From the NCBI RefSeq assembly GCF_900112255.1, contig NZ_FOLE01000004.1:1-64000 (forward strand): a stretch of DNA of 64,000 nucleotides, in the 5' to 3' direction. The notes beneath the pieces were generated by a model. It was not told where the DNA came from, did no database searches, and saw only the letters and a list, made by a program, of their open reading frames with translations. Position 1 is the stretch's first letter, and each line of letters opens with the position of its first letter. The DNA comes from Flexibacter flexilis DSM 6793. Lineage in GTDB: Bacteria > Bacteroidota > Bacteroidia > Cytophagales > Flexibacteraceae. The translations under genes were made by a program, and so were the position numbers. This document shows positions 26,329 to 34,394 of the stretch, one piece after another.

Positions 26329-27570
26329 TTAGAATGCCAACAGCACTTTTTCGATAATGTCGCAACACTCATGCAACTGCTCTTCGGTAATGACCAACGG
26401 CGGCGCAAAACGAATAATATCGCCGTGTGTTGGCTTGGCCAACAGGCCGTTATCTTTGAGCGAAATGCACACGTCCCAAGCCGTACGACCATCGGCACTT
26501 GGCGCAATCACCACAGCATTTAGCAAGCCTTTGCCACGCACTGCCGTTACCACGTTCGGCACTTTTTGCTGTACCATTTCCATGCGGCTACGGAAAATCG
26601 CGCCCAAACGTTCGGCATTTTCCGAGAGTTTTTCGTTATGAACCACTTCCAGCGCAGCAATAGCCACAGCACAAGCAAGCGGATTGCCGCCAAACGTCGA
26701 GCCATGTTGCCCAGCTTTGATGGTGAGCATAATATCATCGTTGGCCAGCACTGCCGAAACAGGCAACACACCACCCGACAAGGCTTTTCCCAGAATCAAA
26801 ACGTGTGGCGTTACGCCTTCGTGTTGGCAGGCCGTGAGTTTGCCCGTACGCGCGATGCCCGTTTGCACTTCGTCGGCCATCATTAGCACATTGTATTTGC
26901 TGCAAAGCTCATAAACCTTGCGGAGATAGCCCTCTTGCGGCACAAGCACGCCAGCTTCGCCTTGTATGGGTTCAAACCAAAACGCACAAACATTCGGATT
27001 TTGTAAGGCCGCTTCTAAGGCTTGCAAATCGTCGTAAGGGATAATTTGATAGCCATCAATAAAAGGCCCAAAATCTTGGCGGGCATTCTCATCCGTAGAA
27101 GCCGAAATCATTCCCAGCGTACGACCATGAAAATTGCTGTTTACGGCCACAATAACAGCCTGATTTTCGGGAATACCTTTGACCGTATAACCCCATTTAC
27201 GCGCCAATTTAAGAGCCGTTTCGTTGGCTTCTGCTCCAGAGTTCATCATCAAAACTTTATCGTATCCGAAAGTTTCGCAAATGAATTTTTCGGCCTCGCC
27301 CAAACGATTGTTGTAGAAAGCTCTTGAAGTAAGTGTCAGATTTTGCGCCTGTGCCACCAACGCACCGATAATATGTGGATGACAATGGCCTTGATTCACA
27401 GCACTATAAGCCGACAAGAAATCATAATAATGTTTTCCTTCGGGGTCGTAAAGATGTACGCCTTCGCCTTTGGAGAGCACAACGGGCAGCGGGTGATAAT
27501 TGTGTGCGCCGTAACGGTCTTCTAATTCAATGGCTTGGGCAGATGAAAGTGTCGTTGGTTGGTGTAACAT
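26329..27570 (-). CDS. rocD: Ornithine--oxo-acid aminotransferase
   Basis: 413 residues, full length. A class III PLP aminotransferase that converts ornithine and 2-oxoglutarate to glutamate semialdehyde and glutamate, linking arginine and proline metabolism. The start [50 protein letters not shown] is diagnostic for OAT. PLP residues are visible: [12 protein letters not shown] (110-121), [12 protein letters not shown] (197-208), [12 protein letters not shown] (232-243, Asp233) and the Schiff-base Lys262 in LGKALSGG, followed by STFGGNPLA. Cytosolic. Single gene, with its terminator shared with the convergent SGNH gene. Confidence 0.95.
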   Translation of the reverse strand: MLHQPTTLSSAQAIELEDRYGAHNYHPLPVVLSKGEGVHLYDPEGKHYYDFLSAYSAVNQGHCHPHIIGALVAQAQNLTLTSRAFYNNRLGEAEKFICETFGYDKVLMMNSGAEANETALKLARKWGYTVKGIPENQAVIVAVNSNFHGRTLGMISASTDENARQDFGPFIDGYQIIPYDDLQALEAALQNPNVCAFWFEPIQGEAGVLVPQEGYLRKVYELCSKYNVLMMADEVQTGIARTGKLTACQHEGVTPHVLILGKALSGGVLPVSAVLANDDIMLTIKAGQHGSTFGGNPLACAVAIAALEVVHNEKLSENAERLGAIFRSRMEMVQQKVPNVVTAVRGKGLLNAVVIAPSADGRTAWDVCISLKDNGLLAKPTHGDIIRFAPPLVITEEQLHECCDIIEKVLLAF

Positions 27571-27706
27571 ATAAACTTAATAGGAGTTAGTAAATGGGAA
27601 ATTTTCCCGACATTTTTAATTAAAAATACGAAATTTGGTGCGAGCGGCAAGTTACACAAATTAGCCAAACAAACTAAATTCCTGCTTTTAAGCTCTTTGT
27701 AAAGAA

Positions 27707-27871
27707 ATGACACCAAGCCCCAAAACGCCGATACAGCCATTAAGCCCCGAAGATTTTTATTTTAACGAACAAGGCTTGATGGTTTTTACGGAAATTTATC
27801 ATCGCAAACGCGGCTATTGCTGCAAAAATGGCTGCAAACATTGCCCCTATCGCAAACCCAAAAAGGCATAA
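27707..27871 (+). CDS. DUF5522 mini-protein
   Basis: 54 residues. The core EDFYFNEQGLMVFTEIYHRKRGYCCKNGCKHCPY is the signature of DUF5522, a small family of Bacteroidota and some Proteobacteria. Four Cys in CCxxxCxxC (residues 38, 39, 43, 46) with His45 suggest a metal site, probably zinc (inference). It is divergent from rocD and followed at once by a strong terminator, so it is an independent unit. Confidence 0.88.
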   Translation: MTPSPKTPIQPLSPEDFYFNEQGLMVFTEIYHRKRGYCCKNGCKHCPYRKPKKA

Positions 27872-27873
27872 AA

Positions 27874-27903
27874 AAAAGGTCGCTTTCTCTAAAGCGACCT
27901 TTT
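27874..27903. terminator. Bidirectional terminator
   Basis: A stem of 12-13 bp (27874-27886 with 27891-27903) with a 4-nt loop. It separates the convergent DUF5522 and solute-binding genes. Confidence 0.9.
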
Positions 27904-27923
27904 CGTTTTTCTGTTATGGTCAA

Positions 27924-28799
27924 TTATTTGTTGAGTAAAATATTGGCTGCTTCCGTACCAAAGTGCTTGGTAAGCATTTGTTTGTAGGGCTTGGATTGGC
28001 GAAGGCCACCATTTGCCGCAAAATATTCTTTCATCAACGCGCCCCAATCCGATTTGAGTGGCATTACCAAGCCCAACTCTTCCGAAAAGTCGTCGCCTGC
28101 TGGGTGGCGTTTGAATGGCTTATTCTTTTGTTTTCCGTCGCTATAATAATTGAAATCCAAACAAGTAAATGCTTTTTTGTCTTTAGCAATTTGCATCAAA
28201 ATATCTTCATTATATGGCAAATAAACAATTTTCATTTGAGGGAAATACGCTTTTTTGATTTGAAGTAATCGACGTTCGTTGGCTGTTCCTTTGTTGGTGT
28301 AAGCTGTCATTCCTGCAAAATCTTTGGCTATATTCTTCACCGTCGACAACGATTTTACAGACTGATTCGTCATAATAATCGAAATATTATTCAAAAATGG
28401 TGGCGAAAATTGAACTTCTTTCTGGCGTTCGGGAGTAATCGTGGCATTGGTCAGGCCAAACACCCCGCCTTGTGAAGATTTAAGCAAGTTATAAAAGGTA
28501 AAAAAATCATCGTGCGGATAATGTTCGTACTTAATCGTAAGCTTGACTTTATACTTTTGTTCTACATATTTCACAAAACCTTGCATAATATCTACACACA
28601 CACCCGTTAGCTTACCTGTTTTATCTTTGTACGAAAAAGTAGGCGATTCGGTGTACGTAAAAACAACCGTCCCTTTTCCTTGTTTTTGGGTAATAGCCCA
28701 ACTCGTTCCGTGCCATTGTTGGTACAATCGTTTGGCCGAACTTTCTTCAAAGCTGAAAGATAAAACAAAGATAACCAGACAAATAATATATTTTTTCAT
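27924..28799 (-). CDS. Orphan amino-acid-type periplasmic solute-binding protein
   Basis: 291 residues with a Sec signal (MKKYIICLVIFVLSFSFEESSA). The SBP family 3 pattern is visible: VVFTYTESPTFSYKDKTGKLTGVCVDIMQGFVKYVEQKY (44-82), then GVFGLTNATITPERQKEVQFSPPFL (112-136, the conserved 'T.ER...v.FS.Py' block), and a C-terminal PLKSDWGALMKEYFAANGG. Such proteins bind polar amino acids for ABC uptake or act as sensors, but no permease or ATPase gene is adjacent. It may serve a distant transporter or be a stand-alone sensor or enzyme (inference). Confidence 0.85.
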   Translation of the reverse strand: MKKYIICLVIFVLSFSFEESSAKRLYQQWHGTSWAITQKQGKGTVVFTYTESPTFSYKDKTGKLTGVCVDIMQGFVKYVEQKYKVKLTIKYEHYPHDDFFTFYNLLKSSQGGVFGLTNATITPERQKEVQFSPPFLNNISIIMTNQSVKSLSTVKNIAKDFAGMTAYTNKGTANERRLLQIKKAYFPQMKIVYLPYNEDILMQIAKDKKAFTCLDFNYYSDGKQKNKPFKRHPAGDDFSEELGLVMPLKSDWGALMKEYFAANGGLRQSKPYKQMLTKHFGTEAANILLNK

Positions 28800-28917
28800 G
28801 ATTTTGATCGAAGCAACATAACAATTTTTAATAATGGTGGTGGCTTTATGAATTTAAAGGGAATGCCCTGAGAAATATCTGCCATAATATCAGTAATTCA
28901 TTCTCCAAAACGGATTG

Positions 28918-28925
28918 CAAAATTA
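28918..28925 (-). promoter_or_regulatory. Putative -7 box of the solute-binding protein gene
   Basis: TAATTTTG on the minus strand, 119 bp upstream of the ATG. No clear TTTG at -33, so support is moderate. Confidence 0.4.
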
Positions 28926-29133
28926 CGTTTCTTTTTTTTATTTATTATTAAATTGTTAAAAAAAACGCCAAAACCACAAAAATACAATATAAACATTACT
29001 TAGCAGCAAAAACACTGCTTTCTCTATTGAAAATAAAAAAATAAGTCCAACTCTCTGCCAGTAAGTCAATAACACGGCACTTTTATTTTAAGAATTTTAA
29101 TCTATTTTTAATTACGTTACGATTTTGCAAAAG

Positions 29134-29141
29134 TACCTTTG
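29134..29141 (+). promoter_or_regulatory. Putative -7 box of an unassigned transcription unit
   Basis: TACCTTTG within TTTTGCAAAAGTACCTTTGC, a frequent Bacteroidota promoter context. Transcription would start near 29148 and could run to the terminator at 29418-29451, a unit of about 300 nt. Confidence 0.45.
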
Positions 29142-29145
29142 CTCC

Positions 29146-29364
29146 GTGGGATTAAACGGCGTTTTCTGCCAATTTGTATCGCATCGGGTATTTTTCTTTA
29201 TAAAAAATGATAGGGCTAATTATTCCCTCGTTACGCAAGAAGAAGCATCAAAACAAGCTGCACAAATCTCACAAAACGTTTTTTTTATGATGGCCAGTCC
29301 ACGTGTATATTTTTCTGCACACCCAAGCATTTCAGCGAAATTGAAACAACTTCGCAAGGCCTAA
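29146..29364 (+). CDS. Possible small protein in the 29.1-kb unit
   Basis: A frame of 72 codons from a GTG at 29146, which coincides with the expected transcription start and would be leaderless. Its second half (YSLVTQEEASKQAAQISQNVF, then MMASPRVYFSAHPSISAKLKQLRKA) has protein-like composition, while the first half is Phe/Val-rich and less convincing. A shorter protein from the Met-Met at 29287 is possible. No homology recognised. The alternative is a non-coding RNA. Confidence 0.3.
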   Translation: MGLNGVFCQFVSHRVFFFIKNDRANYSLVTQEEASKQAAQISQNVFFMMASPRVYFSAHPSISAKLKQLRKA

Positions 29365-29417
29365 CTTCCTTGCTATAAGATATTTATATAGGTTAAGTTT
29401 GTATATTTTAAGTTTTG

Positions 29418-29451
29418 AAAAAAGGCTGTCTGATTTTCGGATAGCTTTTTC
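29418..29451 (+). terminator. Terminator of the 29.1-kb unit
   Basis: A hairpin of AAAAAGGCTGTCTGA with TCGGATAGCTTTTT (single bulge) followed by more T. Confidence 0.7.
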
Positions 29452-29469
29452 TTTTGCCCAAAAATCAAC

Positions 29470-29592
29470 AAAAAAGGCTACCAAATGGTAGCCTTTTTTG
29501 CGTCATTCATTTTATTTAAACCTAAACCTTTAGCGAAAAAACATATCGCTTTACTCTCTAAACTCTTCTTGTACGGAATTCCCCGCTCAGAA
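29470..29592 (-). ncRNA. Small RNA candidate, copy 1
   Basis: On the minus strand an exact promoter (29629-29599) is followed by about 120 nt ending at a perfect 13-bp terminator stem (29487-29499 with 29470-29482) and T6. The 107 nt at 29470-29577 is nearly identical to 29726-29833. The conserved part contains a small hairpin AGCGA...TCGCT and then the linker GGTTTAGGTTTAAATAAAAT before the terminator. Any encoded peptide would be tiny (MFFR, or MNDAKKATIW ending inside the terminator), and the second peptide is not preserved in copy 2, so a non-coding role is favoured. The 5' end is inferred from the promoter. Confidence 0.6.
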
Positions 29593-29598
29593 CTTGCA

Positions 29599-29629
29599 CA
29601 AAAGTAGTGTTATGATTTATTGTTACAAA
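29599..29629 (-). promoter_or_regulatory. Promoter of small RNA copy 1
   Basis: Minus strand: TTTG (29629-29626), exactly 19 nt, then TACTTTTG (29606-29599). This is a full match to the Bacteroidota consensus. Confidence 0.75.
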
Positions 29630-29725
29630 TTCAATTGCACCAATAGGATGAATTGATTTACCAACGACCTATTTCAGTTTACAAAAACAACACAATGATT
29701 TGTTTTTAGTTGAGTTTATACCAAC

Positions 29726-29850
29726 AAAAAAGGCTGCCAAACGGTAGCCTTTTTTGCGTCATTCATTTTTATTTAAACCTAAACCTTTAGCGAAAAAACA
29801 TATCGCTCTACTCTCTAAAACTCTTCTTTACGGCAATATTCCGTCCAGAA
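29726..29850 (-). ncRNA. Small RNA candidate, copy 2
   Basis: Tandem homolog of copy 1, 256 bp away and in the same orientation, with its own promoter (29887-29857) and terminator (29743-29755 with 29726-29738, one G-T pair). The differences from copy 1 in the terminator stem keep it paired, which is the pattern of selection on RNA structure. The first ~20 nt of the predicted transcript differ most between copies. No neighbouring gene explains the element; dnaB ends 180 bp away on the same strand behind its own terminator. Confidence 0.6.
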
Positions 29851-29856
29851 CTGATA

Positions 29857-29887
29857 CAAAGATAAGAACAAACTTCAGTTTAGCAAT
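29857..29887 (-). promoter_or_regulatory. Promoter of small RNA copy 2
   Basis: Minus strand: ATTG (29887-29884), 19 nt, then TATCTTTG (29864-29857); one mismatch from consensus. Two direct repeats of ACTCGGCGAAATGA type lie just upstream at 29913-29926 and 29934-29946. Confidence 0.65.
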
Positions 29888-29912
29888 TTTTTTTATGCGA
29901 AAACCAAATTTA

Positions 29913-29946
29913 ACTCGGCGAAATGACACTTTTACTCGGCGAATGA
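29913..29946. repeat. Two short direct repeats 21 bp apart
   Basis: ACTCGGCGAAATGA at 29913-29926 and ACTCGGCGAATGA at 29934-29946, start-to-start 21 bp (two helical turns), upstream of the copy 2 small RNA promoter. Possible activator site. Confidence 0.5.
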
Positions 29947-30004
29947 TTTAATAATTTGCTTTCAAACTGACTCAAATCATTTTTTATACAACTAAAATAT
30001 CAAG

Positions 30005-30043
30005 CAAAAAGCCACTTGCAAACGTATCGCAAACGGCTTTTTG
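30005..30043 (-). terminator. dnaB terminator
   Basis: Stem AAAAAGCC/GGCTTTTT (30006-30013 with 30035-30042) with inner TTGC/GCAA pairing; on the minus strand a T-run follows. It begins about 25 bp after the dnaB stop. Confidence 0.75.
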
Positions 30044-30066
30044 TCTATTTTTTACTTTCTACACCA

Positions 30067-31677
30067 CTAAAACGGTGCGGGCGTATCGTCTGGTTTAGAG
30101 AAATCTGTATTATTTTTTTGATTGAGTTTGCTACCAAATGTTTTGACTTGCTGTGTGTTCGGTGCGGCAGCTTCAAACTCGCGCGGCACGTGTGCCTCAG
30201 CTGAAGGAAACGCGCTAAACGTACCCGAACTAAAGGCCTTAAATCGGTCTTCTTCCAAATCCGTGAACTTCGTGTATTTGCCTTCAAAACGCAGGTAAAC
30301 GCTATCCAGCGAGCCGTTACGGTGCTTGGCGATAATCACCTCTCCTACGCCCGTTACGGGATTACCACTTTCGTCTTGTGTAATGCCATAATATTCAGGA
30401 CGATACAAGAAAACCACCATGTCGGCATCTTGCTCGATAGAACCCGATTCCCTCAAATCCGAAAGCTGCGGACGTTTGTCGCCACCGCGCGTTTCTACGG
30501 CACGGCTCAACTGCGAAAGCGCGATGACGGGCACGTTCAATTCTTTGGCTAAGTTCTTGAGTGAACGCGAGATATAGGCAATTTCTTGTTCGCGATTGCC
30601 ACCACCTTTGCCCGAACCATTATCGCCGCTCATGAGTTGCAAATAGTCAATGATAATCATCTGAATATCGTGTTGCGCCTTGAGGCGGCGGCATTTGGCA
30701 CGCAATTCGAGCACAGAAAGTGCAGGCGTATCATCTATAAAAATCGGAGCTTCGGCCAGTGTCGTAATGCGTTGATGCAGTTGCACCCATTCGTGTTCGG
30801 CCAAATTTCCTTTCTTGATTTTTTCGCTTTCCAGCTCGGCTTCCGCCGAAATAAGACGGTTCACCAATTGCACCGCCGACATTTCCAAAGAAAAAATCGC
30901 TACACCTTTTTTGAACAGTGCCGCCGCGTTACGCGCCGCCGACACCACAAAAGCCGTTTTACCCATACCAGGGCGAGCCGCCAAAATCACCAAATCGGAT
31001 TTTTGCCAACCCGACGTAATGCGGTCGAGTTTCGTAAAACCACTTGGCACACCCGTCAGGCCATCGGCGTTATCTTTCTTAGATTTAAGTTCTTCTAAGG
31101 CTTCGGCCAATACCGAACGCATATCTGCCACTTTTTTCTTGATGTTCATTTCGGACACCTGAAAAAAGGATTGTTCTGTTTTATCTAAAAGTTGGAAAAC
31201 GTCGGTCGTGTCCTCGTAAGCGTCGCGGGTCGTTTCGCCCGAAATACGAATAAGTTCGCGTTTGATGGCCATTTCCACCACAATACGCGCATGGTATTCG
31301 ATGTTGGCGGCGGAGTGTACCGTGCTGGTCAGCTTCGTGATGTAAGAAGCTCCTCCCACAAATTCCAGCTCTCCCGTAGAACGTAATTGATTAATAACCG
31401 TCAGGATATCAACAGGTTCTGACTTTTGAAAAAGCGCACGAATGGCCTCATAAATGCGGGCGTGTTTGTCCACATAAAAACTTTCGGGCTGCAAAATATC
31501 TATGACAGTAGTCAGCGCATCTTTCTCAACCATCAAGGCACCCAATACGGCTTCCTCCAACTCAATGGCCTGTGGCGGCTTGCGAGCAGTGTTAAGCACC
31601 GCCGACGTTTCACGCGCCGTATTAGCAATGCGGTCTTGCAAGGTCTTCTTATTATATGCTGGCCTATTGTTCTCCAT
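30067..31677 (-). CDS. dnaB: Replicative DNA helicase DnaB
   Basis: 536 residues from the ATG at 31677 (MENNRPAYNKKTLQ...), preferred over an ATG 10 codons upstream. The hexameric helicase unwinds DNA at the replication fork and binds primase. The N-terminal helical domain starts QAIELEEAVLGALM (36-49). The RecA-like domain carries Walker A ARPGMGKT (234-241), Walker B MIIIDYLQLM (about 345-354), the H3/H4 segments ALSQLSRAVETRGGDKRPQLSDLRESGSIEQDADMV, and the Arg finger region near YRPEYY. A 50-residue Ser/Pro/Asn-rich tail follows the fold. No intein. Confidence 0.97.
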   Translation of the reverse strand: MENNRPAYNKKTLQDRIANTARETSAVLNTARKPPQAIELEEAVLGALMVEKDALTTVIDILQPESFYVDKHARIYEAIRALFQKSEPVDILTVINQLRSTGELEFVGGASYITKLTSTVHSAANIEYHARIVVEMAIKRELIRISGETTRDAYEDTTDVFQLLDKTEQSFFQVSEMNIKKKVADMRSVLAEALEELKSKKDNADGLTGVPSGFTKLDRITSGWQKSDLVILAARPGMGKTAFVVSAARNAAALFKKGVAIFSLEMSAVQLVNRLISAEAELESEKIKKGNLAEHEWVQLHQRITTLAEAPIFIDDTPALSVLELRAKCRRLKAQHDIQMIIIDYLQLMSGDNGSGKGGGNREQEIAYISRSLKNLAKELNVPVIALSQLSRAVETRGGDKRPQLSDLRESGSIEQDADMVVFLYRPEYYGITQDESGNPVTGVGEVIIAKHRNGSLDSVYLRFEGKYTKFTDLEEDRFKAFSSGTFSAFPSAEAHVPREFEAAAPNTQQVKTFGSKLNQKNNTDFSKPDDTPAPF

Positions 31678-31782
31678 AACTGCAAAAATACGCAAGCCAT
31701 ATTCCAAAACGAAACATTTTAGTCATTTATCCGTAACAAAAAAGCACAGGCCAACACCTGTGCTTTGATAAGTAACTGATTG

Positions 31783-33762
31783 TTAAGTTGCTTGCATTTT
31801 GACTTTCACAGAACTTTTTAACGGAAAAAAGAACGCAAGCGGATTTTTCCAAAAATGTTTGAACAAGGCAACAATCAACAACCGCATTTGTCGCAAGTCA
31901 ATGTTACGGGATTTGAGGGCGAAAATAACCGAAAGGCCAAAACTCACGATAACGTTCGTAATACCAATGGCCGCCACCGACAAACTCACCCATAAAGCCT
32001 GATGCCACGAAAGCGCAAAACCCGTTCCGTCCCAAGCCAAGGCCACGTTAGCCGCCGCAAAAGTTACGTGCCTGATGTCCAGTGGCAAGCCCACGATAAA
32101 ACCAATGGCCGCCATCGAACCCAAGAAAATGCCTAAGTAAAAATTGCCTGCCAACGCACCCAAGTTATTGCCGATGTACGTGGCGAAACGGTCAAGGGCT
32201 TTGGCTGATAATATTTTGTTCAAAAGCGGTTGCTCGCGCAAACGTTGCGGAATGTTACGATAAATCACGCGGTTTTCGTAAAGCCCCGAAATCAAACCCG
32301 AAGTCATCAGGAAAACGCCCGCAATGGCCGCGTACATCACCGAATTGCTGTGCGTTGGGTGAAGTTCTGTAATGAGTTTAACCGCTTTTTCGGGTGTGGC
32401 GATGCTATGCCCCATCACCAACCGAAACAGCCAAGCCAACAACAAACCCGCAGGAAATGCCATCACGACATTGCCCGCCAACGCAATAAACTGCGTCCGA
32501 ACCATTTGCGCAATGAGTTGCACCGTATTTTGAATGGCGTTTTTCTCCCCAGACCCAAAAGAAGCCGCAATCGTGGAAGCCGTCATGGCGGGCTGCTTGG
32601 TGGCCAGCGTAAAATGCATCAAATGAATCAGGATAAAGCCCAAAGAATAATTCATGCTATACATAAACGCTTCGCCCAGCGGCGGCAAATGCCAATAGTA
32701 AATCAGGGTTTTGAAACAGGCCAAAAACGCTACGATAAATCCACCACCCAACGCAATTTTGAACATATTCCAATATTCTTTGGAAGAAGTGCTAATGTAA
32801 TGCTCTCCACGTTTGGAGGTGTTATCCACCACTTTGTAAGCCATGTAACTGAGATTGTCCGAAAAATGGCGGCGCAAACTGTATTGCGTATTTCGTTTCT
32901 CTATCAACTCTTTGAGCAGCTCCAACAGCTTTTGGCTGTTCACTTGTTGCGGCGGAGCTTGCACGATTTCCAACAAAATTCGGATACGGCGCAAATGTTG
33001 GTCGAGCCTGAGAATCAAGTAAGTAAGCTCTACACTAATGCCTAACGTTTCTTTGTCTTTTTGCAGCCGCTTGATGTCTTTTTCCGACTGCCGCAGCATC
33101 ACCAAAATGTGTTTGTAGTCTTCTTCGTTTTGGTTCGGATACTCGGCGCGATTGCGTTTGAAATGATGCACATAGTGCATTACTTCGCGGTTCAGTTCCA
33201 AAAACGGCGATTGCAAATCGTCCATTTCTGGCAATTTGGCTACTACTTCAGGCTCAAGCCCAATGGCCGTAATGCGTTGCGCCAATACCAAAATGGCATT
33301 CAAAATATATTCTTGATGCTTAGCCGTAATTTGTATCTGAAAGCCCAAAGCCTCCAGCAATTCCAGCCAAAGCGCGTGCGGCACTTGCGCCACCCATTCA
33401 AAATCGTCTTTTTTATAAAAAACTTTTCCCAAAAAATAACTCAGCTCACGCTCTTGCGCGGCTGGCGGCAGAATGTTGTAGCTAATTTTGTCGTAGGTTT
33501 CGGCCAAAAAACCTTTGTTAGACAAAATACCCAAATCCGTGTACGTGCGCAGCGGGTCAAGCACGACCAGCACCGAGCGTATGTACGTGTGCCACTGATT
33601 ACGAAGAATTTCGTCACTCCTGAGTTCTTTAATAATTTCTTCGAGCCGTTGCACGGTCCATTCCACGCTCTGCAAGCGTGGCGGCCTTATCACACGAACT
33701 AAATTAATAAGAGGTTGGAGGTTTTGCCCGTCGGTAGTCAGGGCTAATGTTAGATGTCTCAT
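31783..33762 (-). CDS. Gcr/SpecificRecomb-family membrane protein
   Basis: 659 residues from the ATG at 33762 (MRHLTLALTTDG); an in-frame ATG at 33801 would add 13 residues. The N-terminal half is soluble and helical. From about residue 330 there are several membrane segments (FKIALGGGFIVAFLACFKTLIYYWHLPP, YSLGFILIHLMHFTLATKQPAMTASTIAASFG, ALAGNVVMAFPAGLLLAWLF, YAAIAGVFLMTSGLISGLYENR, NFYLGIFLGSMAAIGFIVGLPLDIRHVTFAAANVALA). This matches the family called site-specific recombinase Gcr (PF10136), whose membrane topology makes the recombinase label doubtful. It is 105 bp upstream of dnaB on the same strand; a functional link is not evident. Confidence 0.8.
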   Translation of the reverse strand: MRHLTLALTTDGQNLQPLINLVRVIRPPRLQSVEWTVQRLEEIIKELRSDEILRNQWHTYIRSVLVVLDPLRTYTDLGILSNKGFLAETYDKISYNILPPAAQERELSYFLGKVFYKKDDFEWVAQVPHALWLELLEALGFQIQITAKHQEYILNAILVLAQRITAIGLEPEVVAKLPEMDDLQSPFLELNREVMHYVHHFKRNRAEYPNQNEEDYKHILVMLRQSEKDIKRLQKDKETLGISVELTYLILRLDQHLRRIRILLEIVQAPPQQVNSQKLLELLKELIEKRNTQYSLRRHFSDNLSYMAYKVVDNTSKRGEHYISTSSKEYWNMFKIALGGGFIVAFLACFKTLIYYWHLPPLGEAFMYSMNYSLGFILIHLMHFTLATKQPAMTASTIAASFGSGEKNAIQNTVQLIAQMVRTQFIALAGNVVMAFPAGLLLAWLFRLVMGHSIATPEKAVKLITELHPTHSNSVMYAAIAGVFLMTSGLISGLYENRVIYRNIPQRLREQPLLNKILSAKALDRFATYIGNNLGALAGNFYLGIFLGSMAAIGFIVGLPLDIRHVTFAAANVALAWDGTGFALSWHQALWVSLSVAAIGITNVIVSFGLSVIFALKSRNIDLRQMRLLIVALFKHFWKNPLAFFFPLKSSVKVKMQAT

Positions 33763-34082
33763 AATACAATGGGGTTTAAGGTTGAAAGATAGGCGCACCA
33801 TTGCGTAATTTAATTTATATCAATCTCTAAACCAAACATTTAGCCGATAGATATAAAATTTTACTTTCAGATAAAACGAACATAATCTAACTTTTATTAC
33901 AAAAAGGCATGGTTTGGGCACAAGAAAACACAAAATCCCGACAGCCCAAGCCCGAAATATTTGGCAATTCCGTAACAAAACCGTACCTTTACCAACTTAT
34001 TTAGGGAACTATTTTATTGCCTTCATTGGCAGCGGCATAGTTCTTGTTGGCTTACAGGCTAAACAATTTTTATCAAAAAAAT

Positions 34083-34334
34083 ATGCGACTCAAAATCCAT
34101 ACAATAATCTTTGCGATGCTAATGATGGGGCTAAGTAGCTGCGGTTGCTTTACCTTCAGCCCCCCACGCTGTCGCGTAGATGGCTGCCATGTGCGCATGA
34201 TACACGCGCACGGCGGACAAGATTTCAGAGGCCAACCATTCTGGAAACGCAACCAAAATCCCAAAGTGGGGCAAGGTTTCAAAAAGCCACAACCCAACAT
34301 CAATGCCAAAAAAGCTTGGTGGAAATTTTGGTAA
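34083..34334 (+). CDS. Small Cys/His-containing lipoprotein
   Basis: 83 residues from the ATG at 34083. The signal MRLKIHTIIFAMLMMGLSSC ends in a lipobox (LSSC). The mature part CGCFTFSPPRCRVDGCHVRMIHAHGGQDFRGQPFWKRNQNPKVGQGF has Cys21, Cys-Gly-Cys at the lipidation site, two further Cys and two His, suggesting a metal site or disulfide (inference). No family recognised. It lies 60 bp before gyrA on the same strand. Confidence 0.65.
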   Translation: MRLKIHTIIFAMLMMGLSSCGCFTFSPPRCRVDGCHVRMIHAHGGQDFRGQPFWKRNQNPKVGQGFKKPQPNINAKKAWWKFW

Positions 34335-34394
34335 GATATTTACTATCAATTATTTATCTAAAGTAAAAGAATATTCTTTCTATATTAAAATACC

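Noticed and set aside
29470-29755. The duplicated hairpin elements as a CRISPR array or an insertion sequence
   Set aside because: Only two copies, 107 nt long, 256 bp apart, with no short regular spacers, no terminal inverted repeats and no transposase frame.
31783-33762. Calling the Gcr-family protein a site-specific recombinase with flanking recombination sites
   Set aside because: The protein is a polytopic membrane protein without recombinase catalytic motifs, and no inverted or direct repeats flank it.
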